A DNA stretch of 64,000 nucleotides from Tilletiopsis washingtonensis (Eukaryota; Basidiomycota; Exobasidiomycetes; Entylomatales), in assembly GCF_003144115.1 (NCBI RefSeq), contig NW_020312002.1:1-64000 (forward strand), given 5' to 3'. The notes below the pieces were generated by a model. It was not told the DNA's origin. It searched no databases and was given only the letters and a program-made list of their open reading frames with translations. Below, piece by piece: positions 22,292 through 33,488 of this stretch (positions are counted from its first letter, which is position 1; every line of letters begins with the position of its first letter). The position numbers and the translations under genes were made by a program.

Positions 22292-23357
22292 ATGCGCTTC
22301 TCCGCCTCTGCTCTCCTCGTCGCGCTCGCCTGCCTGTCGCACGCCGCCGCCTCGCCGGTGCTGGCCGAGCAGCGCGACGAGTCTGCGGCCCTCTCCAAGC
22401 GCGCGCTCGACCCCAACGACCCCAAGTACAGCTTCGAGTGGCGCGAGGACCGCTCGAACCCGGCACGCTGCGCCCACTTCCCGCCCGGCGAGTTCAAGGC
22501 CTTCGACTTTGGTGACTGCACGGCGCAGCTGTCGATGCTGCGCGACCGCCGCAGCGTCATCTACAACTGGGCCTTCGACGCCATCTACGCCGACGGATCT
22601 CGGTAAGCACAGACCAGTCGGCGACGCGGCCGCACAGGGCTGACGCACCGCTCTCCCAGCGTCGAGCACGAGCCCATCCGCGACTTCGGCCGCCTGGCCG
22701 TCAGCGACCCGGACTACACGACGAGCGGCGGCCAGAACTACCGCACCACGCAGGTCGAGGGGTGAGTTCTGCTCGAGCGATCGCCGGTGTGCTGCCCGAG
22801 CTCACCCACTCGACGCCGCCGCAGCGACTACATCTCGGTCCACGAGTTCACCAACGTGTGCCGCAACGGCGCCGCACCCGTCAGCTGGCAGTTCTACATC
22901 GTCAAGCCGTCGGGCATCCAGTGCGCAAACAACGGCCAGAACTGGTTCAAGTCGCGGCAGATTGCCGTCACGCGCGGCGTCTCGCGCCCCGCCCAGGCGC
23001 GCATCACGGCGGCGCGCCGCACCAACGACGCCGGCGACTACGAGCTGAGCTGGGCCGCCGTGTCGGGCGCAGCCTCGTACAGCGTCATCCTCCAGACATA
23101 CACCGGCGGTGCAGGCGAGACGAGCTACTACACGACCATCCGCGGCCGCCGCGTGCAGGTGAGTCGAGCTCGCGCGCACACCTCCGACGCGTCGCTCACC
23201 CACCCCTGCGCCCCGTCAGGCGCCCAGCACGTCGGTCACCGTCTCCACCGGCACACGGCAGGTCGGCCGCTCGCGCTTCTTCGTCGTCAACGTCGTCAAC
23301 GCGCAGGGCGTCTGGTCGTTCACTCCCAGCGTCAACAACTACGAGGGCAAGTGGTGA
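22292..23357 (+). CDS. Secreted protein with Kex2 site and fibronectin-III-like C-terminus
   Basis: Not recognised as a named family. Exons 22292-22602, 22660-22761, 22825-23158 and 23220-23357 give 294 residues. A classical signal peptide (RFSASALLVALACLSHAAAS) is followed by a short propeptide ending LSKR, a Kex2-type dibasic site. The mature part has four cysteines in RCAHF, GDCTAQ, NVCRNG and IQCANN, which could make two disulfides. The last 100 residues (ARITAARRTNDAGDYELSW, then YSVILQTYTG and RFFVVNVVNAQGVWSF) look like a beta-sandwich of fibronectin-III type. No catalytic motif is visible. It stands alone between two long gene-free regions. It could be a cell-wall-associated or host-interaction protein; that is inference. 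Confidence 0.85.
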
Positions 23358-25582
23358 CCGTGCGCTCTCTACACCCAGGTGGCGCCGGCTGTGCCAGGAG
23401 AGGGGACCGGTCCGGAGACGGGATGCTGCATCCTGCTTGTGAACGAAACGCAATGCATGATCTAACGAGCGATGGCGTGTGTCTTGTCTGCGGGCGGCTG
23501 TGTCGTGCGCCAGTGCGAGTGCGTCAGGCTATCGTCTCATCCGTCGTCTGGGTGACGGGTCAGCTTCTGCGCCCAGTGCGACCAACTATGCCTGCGTCCG
23601 CTGACGCGCCCTCGTACCGGCAGACACTCTCCTGATCATCTATCGCACCTCACTGCCAGCGGTGCGGCGGGTGGGCAGACACCTATAGACAAGTTCTGCG
23701 GGCATCCGAGCGCATGGGAGAGACCTCTACAGGCATCGATGCGCAGTGCTGGCGCGTATCTACCCGGTTGCAGCGCGCGACGGCGCGGCACACGCCGAAA
23801 ACGCATGCACGGGCTCTTGCGGCACAAAATGAACACGCGCCTAATGCCGCCGCGCGCGCCGATTCAGCGAGCTTTTCTGCAGCAGCGCGCCAGACCTGCG
23901 CGCGCCTAGTTGTCACGCGTTGTCATGGTGCACAAGCCTCGAACAGCCTCGCGAGACAGCCTGAGAGAGAGATCACACGCATGCTCCTGCGCATGAGAAG
24001 CACGGACTGCACTCACAGCGTGAACGCCAGAGAGCGGCCCGTGTCTCACGGTCAACTTTGCGAGGCCTCGACAGATGCGCACGATGTCTTCATGCTGTGG
24101 GCGCACAGGCGCCTACGCAGGCCACCACGCCGCTCCAGACCGCCCCTTCGGGCGCATTGGAGGGCGCGTGGAGCATGCTACACGGCCCGCCACATGTGAG
24201 AGACGCCGGCCAAGAGGCCAGAGAGCTTGGAGTGTGCTTGACCACTGCTGTTCAAGCCTGAGAGACGCAACGTCGTGACCTTCCCAGGTGCTCGAGCGAA
24301 GGCAAGGCGTCAAGCTCGTCTGTGCTACGGCGACGCAATGAAGCACTGGCGCGAGAAGCGGAGAGTCCAGAGCGCAGGCAGTAGCTGCAGCCAGACATAG
24401 GTGCGTTGCGGGCTGCAGGAGAGCAGCGAGACGCCTGCCACGCGTAGCCCAGCAGCAGCAGAGGCGCGGCGCGCGCGAGGCCGTGCAGGTCCCGCGCGGC
24501 GCGAGATCACGTGCTTTGTTGTGCCGGCGCGTTCGGCGTTGTCGGCCGCGTCGGGCCGCGCGCCGCCCCCCCCCCCCCATTTGCCTTGCACTCGCCGCCG
24601 TCACCTGCTCACTTCCGCACCACCACCACCCGCTGCGCCCGCCTGTGCTCTGCGGAATGCAGCTGTCGGGCCAAGTCCTCACCGTGATATGCATCTGCAG
24701 CCGTGCTTCTGGCGGCTCGGCGTTGGGGCTCCTCGTGGTCGCACCGTCTGCGAGTATCTGGTCTCAGCCCCCGCAGCTGACAGCTGTCGCAAGCGTTCCT
24801 CGGGTGCCAACGTCTGGCGAGCGTGAGATGGGAGGTACAGATGGGAGATGGGATGTGCTCTCTCTGCTCCTGACATAGCGTGCTGGGACGCACTGGCGAC
24901 CCATGGTCAACAGTCTCGAGGGCATGGTCAACAGTCTCGAGGGAGCATGACCTGCCGCGAGTCGGGCAAGCACGCGGCACAGACTGAAGGGCACTGAGCT
25001 CAGCTCTGCTCAGCGGCTCGTACTCAGACTGTCTCCGTCCTTCGCCCGACCAGCAACTGCGCCTGGGAGATGATTCTGATGCCAAAAGTACCATCTCGTG
25101 GCCCCCTGGCGGCGACAGCTTGCGCGAACGAGGGATCACGGCGATGCTGGGTCGACTGCGCGCCACATCCGCGAGCGCGCCGTGCCTCTCTCTGCAGAAC
25201 CTCGGACGCGCACCGGCACCCGGGCCTGGCCGCGTGAGTGCCCTCGAGTTAACACCGCGCACCGGCCATGGATAAGCGACTGGAGTGGAACCTGCAGCGA
25301 GACGTGGCGGCTCAGGTGTGGCTGTGACGACCAGATGGGGGGTGATGTGGCGGTGCAGCGGGCGCAGCGGCGCGCGGTGCGTCATGTGTTCCCACGCGGC
25401 GCTGTCAGTCTGGGCGCGCGGACCACCTGCACGCAGCGCGCGTGGTGAGGCTGTGCGGGGCTGCGAAGCCCGTGTGCTGAGCTAGCTGTGCTCGCCTTGG
25501 CGCCGCTCGCCTCATAAGCCGCGCGCTCGGCACCCACCGCCGCCCGACCCACCACCACATCCTCTTCGCACAACAGCCCGCC
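23358..25582. other. 2.2 kb gene-free region before the annexin gene
   Basis: No supportable gene on either strand: frames are short, overlapping and motif-free. It contains a 13-base C run at 24566-24578, a 21-base tandem duplication at 24902-24943, and stretches less GC-rich than the flanking genes (around 23690-24100). The last few hundred bases presumably hold the annexin promoter. No tRNA-like box pair was noticed. Confidence 0.6.
24902..24943. repeat. Tandem duplication of a 21-base unit
   Basis: Two perfect adjacent copies of a 21-base unit beginning CATGGTCAACAG and ending CTCGAGGG. They lie in non-coding DNA. Probably a recent slippage or duplication event. Confidence 0.9.
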
Positions 25583-27349
25583 ATGTCCAACCCCTACGCA
25601 AACGGCGCACCTCAAGTCCCGTACGGCGCCCCGCCCGGCCCGCCGCCGCAGCACGGCGGCCAGCAGTGGGCGCCGCCGCCCGGCCCGCCTGGCCAGGGCT
25701 ATGCGCCGCCGCCGGGCGCGCCGCCGACGGGCTTCCACAGCGGCTACCCGCAACAGGGCTACCCTCAGCCGCCGCCGCAGGGCTACCCTCAGCAGCCGCC
25801 GCAAGGGTACCCGCAGCAGCCGCAGCAGGGCTACGGCGCGCCGCCCGGCAACCCATACGGCGCACCAGCACCGAACCCGTACGGCGCACCAGCAGCGAAC
25901 CCATACGGCGCACCCGCACCCAACCCGTATGGCGCGCCGCAAGCGCACGCAGCGCCAGCGCACGCCCCGCCCCCCATGCAGGTCGCGCCTCAGGCTCCGC
26001 CGCACGCCTTTGGCCAGGGCGGCTACACCTACAACGGCCTGCCGATCCCGCCGCCGCCCGGCGCGCCGCCTGCTGCCGCGGGCGGGAACCCGGCGACGAT
26101 GGCGACCGTCGAGCAGATCCGCAAGGCGACCAAGGGCTTCGGCACCGACGAGAAGTCGCTGATTGCGTGAGTCCAACGCCTCAGAGGGCGGTCATGCGCA
26201 GCGGCTCGCTCGCTCGGCATCCGCGGAGCTGCAAGGAGAGCGCTCCGCTCTGTCCAGTCTGCACGCTGCGCACCCAGCCTCTCCCATCCCTTGTCGTCTT
26301 GCGATTTCGTCATACTGACTACCTCATCACAGCGCGCTTGCCCCGCTCGACGCCTTCGCAGCCGATGCTGTCGAGAAGCAGTTCCGCATGACAGTGGGGA
26401 AGGACCTCATCAAGGTGATCGAGAAGGAGGTGAGTCAGTCACGGCGCAAGCACCGCGCGTACAGCCTGACGTCGTTGCTTCAGACGTCTGGCTACTTCGA
26501 GTACGCGCTGCGGCTCAAGGCTCTTGGCCCCGTCGGCGGCGACGTGTGGCTCCTGCACCGCGCTTGCGACGGGCTCGGCACGCACGAGGACCTGCTCAAC
26601 GAGCTGCTGCTGCTGCGCACCAACAACGACATCTACATTCTCAAGCAGGCCTACCGCGCCGTGTACGGCAAGGATCTCGTGCAGGTCGTTGACGGCGAGC
26701 TCAGCATGGTGCGTGTGCTTTCAGCTGCGACACGGAGCCGCAGCTCACGCGCTTCCCACACGCAGAAGACGAAGCGGCTCTTCACCATGGCGCTCGGCGG
26801 CGCGCGGCAGGAGGATGCGGCGCCCGTCGACTCGGCGCAGGTCTCGGCCGATGTCAAGGCCCTCAAGTCGGCTGCACGCGGCGCCGGCACAGACGAGATC
26901 GCCATCTGCTCCATCCTCGTGTCGCGCTCCACGCCGCACCTGCAGGCCATTGCACGCGCGTACGGCAGCAACGGCCTCAGCAAGATGGTCGAGAGCGAGT
27001 TCTCGGGCCACATGAAGGACGCGCTGCTGTACATTGCCAACGGCGTGGAGAAGGACGGCTGGGGCGTCGAGCGCGACGCACGGCTGATCGAGGCGTCGAT
27101 GGCCGGCATGGGCACGAAGGACGAGCGGCTCGCGTACCGCCTCGTGAGTAGATGCTTCTGCTGCCACACCGCTCGAGCTTGACCTGACCGCGCTGTGCCC
27201 AGATCCGTGCATCGTGGAACGTGCAGCGCTTTGCCCACATCAAGCAGGTATACGCCGGCAGCGTGCACAAGAAGGGCCTGCGCAGCCGTGTGGACGGCGA
27301 GACGAGCGGCGACTTTGGGCGCATGCTGCTGGCCATCGTCGGCCAGTAG
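25583..27349 (+). CDS. Annexin with a Pro/Tyr/Gly-rich N-terminal tail
   Basis: Calcium-dependent phospholipid-binding protein. Five exons (25583-26166, 26333-26429, 26484-26708, 26766-27143, 27203-27349) give 476 residues. Residues 1-175 are a low-complexity tail of PQQGYPQPPPQ-type and NPYGAPA repeats, as in annexin A7/A11 and fungal annexins. Four annexin repeats follow, starting with IRKATKGFGTDEKSLI, then ACDGLGTHEDLLNELLLLR, SAARGAGTDEIAICSILVSR, and ASMAGMGTKDERLAYRLIR; repeats 1 to 4 keep the GxGTxE/D calcium loop in varying form. It ends FGRMLLAIVGQ. All phases agree. A role in membrane trafficking or repair is the family expectation. Confidence 0.93.
25851..25941 (+). repeat. In-frame NPYGAPA coding repeats in the annexin tail
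   Basis: Four consecutive copies of a 24-base coding unit encode NPYGAPAP-like octapeptides. The copies differ at third positions and by one residue, so they are not a fresh expansion. Confidence 0.85.
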
Positions 27350-27723
27350 TGATGCCTCTGCCCTGTACATATGCTTCCTGCTCCGCTCGATACCGCCCCT
27401 GCGCCACGTGCGCCTGCTGCGCCCGCATACCTCTTCCTTGCTGTGCCTGTCCTGCTCGCTGCTCTGCAAATGCATTCCTTTGACAGCACCTGCGGGGTTG
27501 TGTCAGATGTCTTGTCTCGTGTGCCTGCGATGGCGAAGAGAACGGCCATGCGCTGCAGCGCAGCGGAGACGCGGCGCCCCACACAGATCGAGAGAAATAA
27601 TTGATATAGCAGGGGCGCACAAGCGCGGGGACAGGTCACGGGCAGAGAGGCAGGCTTGCGCTCCGGGGGATGGGGATGCAGGACACGGGGCGAAGAGGCG
27701 CAGCAGACAGCCAGAAGCAGCGT
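27350..27723. other. Convergent 3' intergenic region
   Basis: About 370 bases between the annexin stop and the stop of the minus-strand acetate transporter. It presumably holds both terminators. No gene seen. Confidence 0.6.
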
Positions 27724-28650
27724 CTAGTCGCCGCGCGGCAGCGGCAGCACGGGCAGGAACTTGATGCCTTCCTCCGCCAGTAGCACGCTCGTGGCGCTGT
27801 AGAAGAGCGACACGCCGACAACGATGAAGAGGGCGCCGGCAGCCGTCTGCAGGCTCTCGCGCGGGAAGTCCTTGAAGGCGGCGCCGAGGAGGAAGAGCGC
27901 AATGACGATGAGCAGGGCTGAGAACGAGACGGGCGCTGCCGTCTTGAAGCTCGACACGAAGACCGCAAAGACGGGCACGAAGGCGACGAGGAAGACGACT
28001 TGCAGCGCCTGGGGCAAGCATGTGTGAGTGCGCGATCGGAGGCGGGCTCGGGCCGGCAGACGTACCTGGTAGAGGGCAATGGTGCCCGGCGCAACGCCGC
28101 CCGCCTCCTCGACATACGTAGCTGCGCGCAAGGGTTGCGTCAGACGCTGTGCAGGCCTGTGCTATCTCATGTCGCTCACCCTGAATACCCGTCCACGGCA
28201 GGAAGATGAGGCTGACGCCGCCGACGAGGCCTCCGAGCGAGCCGGCGGCCGTGGTGAGGAACGTGTTGCCCTCGACGAAGGAGAAGACCATGGCCGTGAG
28301 CACGCCGACGCCGCCGAGCGGTAGGCCTGGAGAGCAAGACGGTCAGTCATATGCGAGCCTGCGGCGCCGGGCGACGCACCGATGTTGAGGAAGATCTGCG
28401 GGTTGCGCAGGCCGCGCACTTCGACAAAGACGAGGCCGAGGATGAGCAGCGAGGCGCCGATGCCGATGGCAAAGAGCGGGAAGGGGTTGGCGATGCGGCG
28501 GTGGTACGTGGGCAGGCCCGGCTGGCCGCTGTCCTGCTCGTGGCCGCCCTGCGTGTAGACCTTGGTAAGGCGCTGCCCGCCGGTCATGACGTGCTCGGGC
28601 GCGTGCGGGTCGGCCTCGAGGCCCATCTGCTGCTTGAGGGTGCGCGACAT
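27724..28650 (-). CDS. GPR1/FUN34/YaaH (AceTr) family acetate transporter, copy 1
   Basis: Plasma-membrane acetate/ammonium transporter family with six membrane helices. Exons 28380-28650, 28180-28326, 28066-28121 and 27724-28008 give 252 residues. The N-terminus is hydrophilic; RRIANPFPLFAIGIGASLL is the counterpart of the family NPAPLGL signature, here altered to NPFPLF. Further helices read MVFSFVEGNTFLTTAAGSLG, VVFLVAFVPVFAVFVSS, FSALLIVIALFLLGAAF and ALFIVVGVSLFYSATSVLL. It ends with a short LPLPRGD tail. All splice phases agree. The signature change sets it apart from copy 2 and may alter substrate range. Confidence 0.85.
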
Positions 28651-30716
28651 GGTGGAGCTTGCGGCGGGGGTGAGGGTGCTTGGGAGGTGGTGGTGGAGAG
28701 GAGCGAGAGCGCCAGACGTCGACGAGCAAGGCGGGCGGTGCAGCGGGCAGCCCAACGCCGTGCTGGGGCTGGCCGTCGACTCTCCACTCGCGGCAGCGTC
28801 ATGACGGGCGCTGCCTGCTCCGCATCCGCCGTGCAGCGCCTGTGCTGCGTTAGTGGCAGCCATCGCGCATGCCCGAGGCAGCATCTGCACTGCTGGTGCT
28901 GCGCTGCTGCACCGCCGGTCCAGGGGCCTGCGCGAGGGGAGCGGCGCGACGTCGCGGCGGCCCACGGCGCACCAACGCTGCCGCGCTGCACCAACCCCGC
29001 ATCGCGCTGCGGCTGCTGCGTCTCGCCGCTGCGTTGATGCTGGCGGCACATGCGGCGGGCGGATGTGCCGATGGCGATTTGCCCTCGGCAGCGGCAGCAA
29101 GTCACCGCAACGCCGCTGCAGCGCCGACATGCTGCTGCTGCCATGCATGCCTCCACCCCCGCGCTCCTGCACCGCCAGTCGAGTGGACGCTGCGCACCTC
29201 CTTAGACTCGCCTCTCGGATCGCATGTCACCTGAAGGCTGCGGCCGTGTATCTGTGCCTTCGACCCTATCCGCCTCTGCTGCTGCGTGTCCGGAGGCATC
29301 GTGCCGCAAGCCGGTGCGGCACAACGAGAGCCTGCGCTGTAGCGCTGAAGGGACGCGGCTGTGCGAGCGCCGTCGTATCCGCCATGCCTCGCTGACCTTC
29401 TGGCGCCAGCACGTCCTCCTGCTCGCTCGGCCGATCGCTAGCGCAGCGCTACCCCACATTTGGGCTGGTGCGAGAAGGGCGCAGGACGGCACCAGATCGT
29501 CTGACGATGCTGCCCTTGGCCGTGCAGGCAGGCAGCATGCCGCCCCCGCAGCCGGCATGCGGCATCGCACGGTCACGCAGCTGCAGACGTTGCGCCGTCC
29601 GAGCCGCCATCCCCGCGCCGCCGGCTCGCGCAGCGCGCCGCGGCATCTCAGAGGAAGGGAGGGCCAACACGCACGCACTCGCGCCAACGTGCGGCCATAT
29701 GCCGTCGCCCACGACCTCCTCGCTGCACCGGCTCGCTGCCGCTCTGACGTGCAGCTGCGACAGGCGCAATAAGCACAAGCGCCGCTCTCTGACCCGTGTC
29801 GCCTGCAGCTGACGGCAGAGGGCGGCCAGTGCAGACGTGGCGCGGCCAGCAGCATTCTGATTGCAGCGTCTGAGGTGACGACGGCGCTCGCTCGGCTCCC
29901 AAGCTCTCCTTCGTGCTTGCTCCCGCCGCAGCCGATTGGTGCCTCGGCCAGGCATGCGAGATGCGGCAACGACATGTCATGCGAGCTGCGTCTCGTTTGC
30001 GCACGCGCAGGCGTCATGCTTGCAGCTTAGCGCGTCCGACAGATCGGCGAATCCGCACGCCGCTCGAGGAGGAGGGAGGTGAGGGTGAGCCGTGTGCGGC
30101 ACAGCGCCTTACCCCGCGTTGCAGCCGCAGATTCAGAGTCCGCCGGCCGCCGACCCGCGGCATCGACGGCGAGACGCCGCTGCCGCTGCGCTCTGCCGGC
30201 GCGGCGAGGGTCGACCGCAGCGAGCGAGGTGGAGGGGGCGCAACAAGCCGCCGAGGGGTTGCGATGGAGGCAGAGCGGCCGTTCCCCCGCATCTGCCTCG
30301 GGCATGGCGGCAGCGGCCGCGCTACTGCACGCCTGGCGCTGCAGCTGGTGCTGGCTCGTGGGCTTGGTCGGCGCCTTGCTTTTGTCGAGGGTGCTCCTGC
30401 GCAGCCGCGGCCAGCAGCAGCGAGCTACCCCGCACCCCGCATGCGAGCACGGCGGAATCGCAGCCTCCAGCGCCAGCATCAGTGGAGAGGCCAGCAGGTT
30501 GGAGCAGCAGCAGAGCGTCACCCGCAAGCGTCACTCACTCGGGACCGCCAGGCAGCAGCGCATGGCGTTGTACGCCGGCTGTGACGGGCAGAGGCCCCCG
30601 TAAGGGCAGAGGCGCCCGGTGTCCGTCAGCCCGCCGCACCGCTCGCTGCCCTTCTCACCACAACCACCATCTCGCCCTTCTCCTCAAGCCTGTCCACCCA
30701 CACCTCCAGCCCAGCA
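28651..30716. other. 2.1 kb head-to-head region between two acetate transporter genes
   Basis: No supportable gene. Frames on both strands overlap and show no motif. Because both neighbours start here and are paralogs, it is a likely shared or dual regulatory region. Confidence 0.6.
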
Positions 30717-31781
30717 ATGTCGGTCGTCAACCAGCACCAGCACGACCCGGAGCACGGCGCCGAGAAGGCGCAGGGCGCCGGGCAGTTCCAGGGCGGACAG
30801 CAGGTTGGCCGCGGTGAGTCGGGCGCCGCCAACGACGAGAGCGCACACGCAGCATGCTGAGACGCTCCCCGGCAGCCGTCACGCCCGGCGGCCACATTGT
30901 CAACGACGACCTCGTGGCCATTGGCGCCTCGCACCGCAAGCTTGCCAACCCGCTGCCGATGGTGAGCCGACGGCCTCCAGCGCCCCTCCGAGGCGCACGC
31001 TGACATGCATCTTGCCAGGGCGCCATGTCCTTCGCGACCACGACGCTCGTACTCTCGCTCTACAACATCCGCGTCGACGGCATCACCGTGCCCAACGCCG
31101 TCCTCACCTTCTCGCTCTTCTACGGCGGCACCGTGCAGTACCTCGCCGGCCTGCTCGAGTTCTGCTCCGGCAACACTTTGGGCGCGACGATCTTCGTCTG
31201 CTACGGCTGCTTCTGGTGGGGCTTCAGCATGATCTTCATTCCGGTGCGTGCTGCGCTCGCTGTGCCTCCGCATTCTTATTCGCTTACCCGCCCGCCCGCA
31301 GTTCTTCGGCGAGATGGGCACGTACGACGGCGTGCCCGGCGTGTACAGCATGACTGGCTCGGCCGCCGCCGAGGCAGAGAGCGCCATCGGCCTCTTCCTC
31401 TTCGTCTGGCTCGGCATCACGCTCATCGTCACCATCGGCGCCGCCCGCTCCTCCATCACGCTCATTGTGCTGCTCGTGCTGCTCGACATTACGTTTGCGC
31501 TGCTCGGCTCCTTCTACTACACCGGCAACGTCAAGCTCGAGACGGCCGGCGGCGCATTTGGCATTGGTGAGTTACGTTCGAAGGCTTAATTGAGCTACTG
31601 CTGACGCTGTGTGCCTGCGCAGCGACGGCTCTGGTCGCGTACTACCTTGCCTTCGGCTCGCTGCTCACGCCAACAATCTGTGCGTGCCTCCTGCTGCGTC
31701 CACACAGCGCTTCACCCGCTCACGCCTCCTTCTCCAGCGTACTTCACGCTTCCGCTTGGCTCCGTGGCGGTCAAGGACTAG
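30717..31781 (+). CDS. GPR1/FUN34/YaaH (AceTr) family acetate transporter, copy 2
   Basis: Second AceTr paralog, transcribed away from copy 1. Exons 30717-30813, 30876-30961, 31019-31243, 31302-31566, 31623-31679 and 31738-31781 give 257 residues. RKLANPLPMGAMSFATTTL corresponds to the NPAPLGL signature (here NPLPMGA). NAVLTFSLFYGGTVQYLAGL and EFCSGNTLGATIFVCYGCFW are the conserved second and third helices, the latter close to Ato/Ady proteins. Remaining helices are LFLFVWLGITLIVTIG, TLIVLLVLLDITFALL and ATALVAYYLAFGSLLTP. Intron positions differ from copy 1, so the two are old paralogs rather than a recent duplication. Confidence 0.9.
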
Positions 31782-32224
31782 GCTGGCTGCTCCATATTTA
31801 CCCCGTCTGCGCGCCCGCGTGCCTGCTCCCTCTCCGGATCGCTCTAGTCCTGCCGCGTGTACACTTGCGTCTCTTTCTCTGCAGCCCAGCAGCGGGCAAT
31901 GCATGACTACTACTGCCACGCAGGGCCGGTGCTGTGCTGTATAGGCTGTCCTTGATGCGCTCGGTAGGACGTGCGCTGCGGAGTGGAGATGAGGCCGGCG
32001 GCGCACGGAGCAGCATCATGTGTCGCGTTTCGCGTTGCGCCAAGGGGCGCGGCCGCGCCGCCGCGCGCCGCCGCGGCCGCAGCAGACGGAGAGCGGCTGC
32101 ACATGGGGCGCGCGCCGCTTGCGCAGCCACGGCGCGGCGCGCACAGCTGTGCTTCACACACTCATCACCCTCTCCACTGCTGGCTGCCTATACCTCGCTT
32201 GTCCTGCGTACACTGCATACCGCA
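31782..32224. other. Intergenic, 440 bases
   Basis: Between the acetate transporter stop and the TPR gene start, both on the plus strand. A CGCGGCCGCGCC-type GC-rich block lies near 32050-32080. Nothing else recognised. Confidence 0.6.
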
Positions 32225-33236
32225 ATGGCGCCTCCGCTCTCGTACGACGAGAAGCTCGCACGCGCAGCGGCGCACCGCGAGGCCGGCAACGCGGCGTTTG
32301 TGGGCGGCAGTGCCCAGGGCGCCCTCAAGGAGTACTGGTGTGCGCTGCTGGTGAGTGACGAGGGCGTGCTGTTGCCTCGAGCATTGCTTCAGGCAGCGAC
32401 GGGTCCGAGTCGCCGTCGACAGACTCAGCTGCGCGCTTGCTGGTAGGCGCAGCTGTGCACTGGCTCGCCTCTACAGAGAGAAAAGTGTCGCAGCGCAGCT
32501 CTCACGCACTCGTGATCGTTCGGCCCTCGATGGAAGGGCGGGAGTCTTCATCGACGAACCGACCCACGAGCTTGTGTAATACCGTGGCCGCGCTTCAATC
32601 GTCGACACAAGCTGCCCAGCTGAGCTCCCGCTGCCTATTCTCCACCAGGCGCTGCAAGGCATCACAGCGGCTTCCTTGTCCCAGTTCCTGGGCCCGAGTG
32701 CAGCACAGATCGAAAAGACCGAGGGCGCAGAGGACGTGGTGACTGGTGCGACATGCCCACGGCCTGCACTCTGACAGATCCGTTTGTGGCTGACGCTGAG
32801 GCTTGCTGAATCAGAGGACAAGAAGCAGCTGTCGCTAGTGCAGAGCAACGTGAGTGCAGCGTTGCGTCGCATGCGCGCGGACTGTCGCTTACGAGTCCGT
32901 GCAGATGGCAGCTTGCTATCTCCAGGTATCTACATCGCTTCAGAGTCCTCCAGACGGCACGCTGACCAGCTCTCACAGCTCAAGAAGCCCTCGCGCGCTC
33001 TCGAGCTCTCCACCGATGCGCTAAAGTCGAACCCGAACAACGCCAAGGCCTCGTTCCGCCGTGCCAAGGCCTTCCGCGAGCTCGGACGCTCCAGAGAAGC
33101 GCTCGCGGTGCTCAGAGAACTCGAGGCGCGCTTGCAGGATCCGGAAGTGGCGCGCGAGCGTGAGCGTGTGGAGAAGGAGGTCAAGGAGAAGGAGAAGGAG
33201 GGCATGAAGGGCTTCAAGGGCCTCTTTGCGAAGTAA
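32225..33236 (+). CDS. TPR protein (TTC9/FKBP-type tetratricopeptide module)
   Basis: Small tetratricopeptide-repeat protein, probably a chaperone-binding adaptor. Five phase-0 exons (32225-32350, 32649-32738, 32778-32849, 32905-32925, 32979-33236) give 188 residues. The first TPR helix is KLARAAAHREAGNAAFVGGS; the later ones are NMAACYLQLKKPSRALELST and SNPNNAKASFRRAKAFREL, the typical FKBP/TTC9 TPR end, followed by a Lys/Glu-rich C-terminal helix ending KGFKGLFAK. The fourth exon is only 21 bases (MAACYLQ) but is needed to complete a TPR helix. No catalytic domain is present. The first intron is 298 bases, long for this genome. Confidence 0.85.
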
Positions 33237-33488
33237 TCCATCGGTCACGCCGACGAGATGCGTGCTGCCGAGCCTCGCCAAAGGCCGAGTGGCACGCGAC
33301 AAGCTGCGCATGCCTGCCCTGTAGCGGTAAGATGTGAAGCGCCAGGCTCAGACAGACACAGCGGTGACGAAGCGGCGACAGGCTTCATCGCGGTCTGTGT
33401 GAACCACGTAGCGTGATCCACACGCAGAGCACCATTCGTGCTCGCAGAGATGCCCCGTCACAGCCTCATGTATCCTGCAGGTGCATTG

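Noticed and set aside
20827-25582. A secondary-metabolite cluster around the DUF1772 gene
   Set aside because: No polyketide synthase, P450, methyltransferase or cluster regulator is nearby; the neighbours are a DUF3140 protein, a secreted protein and an annexin.
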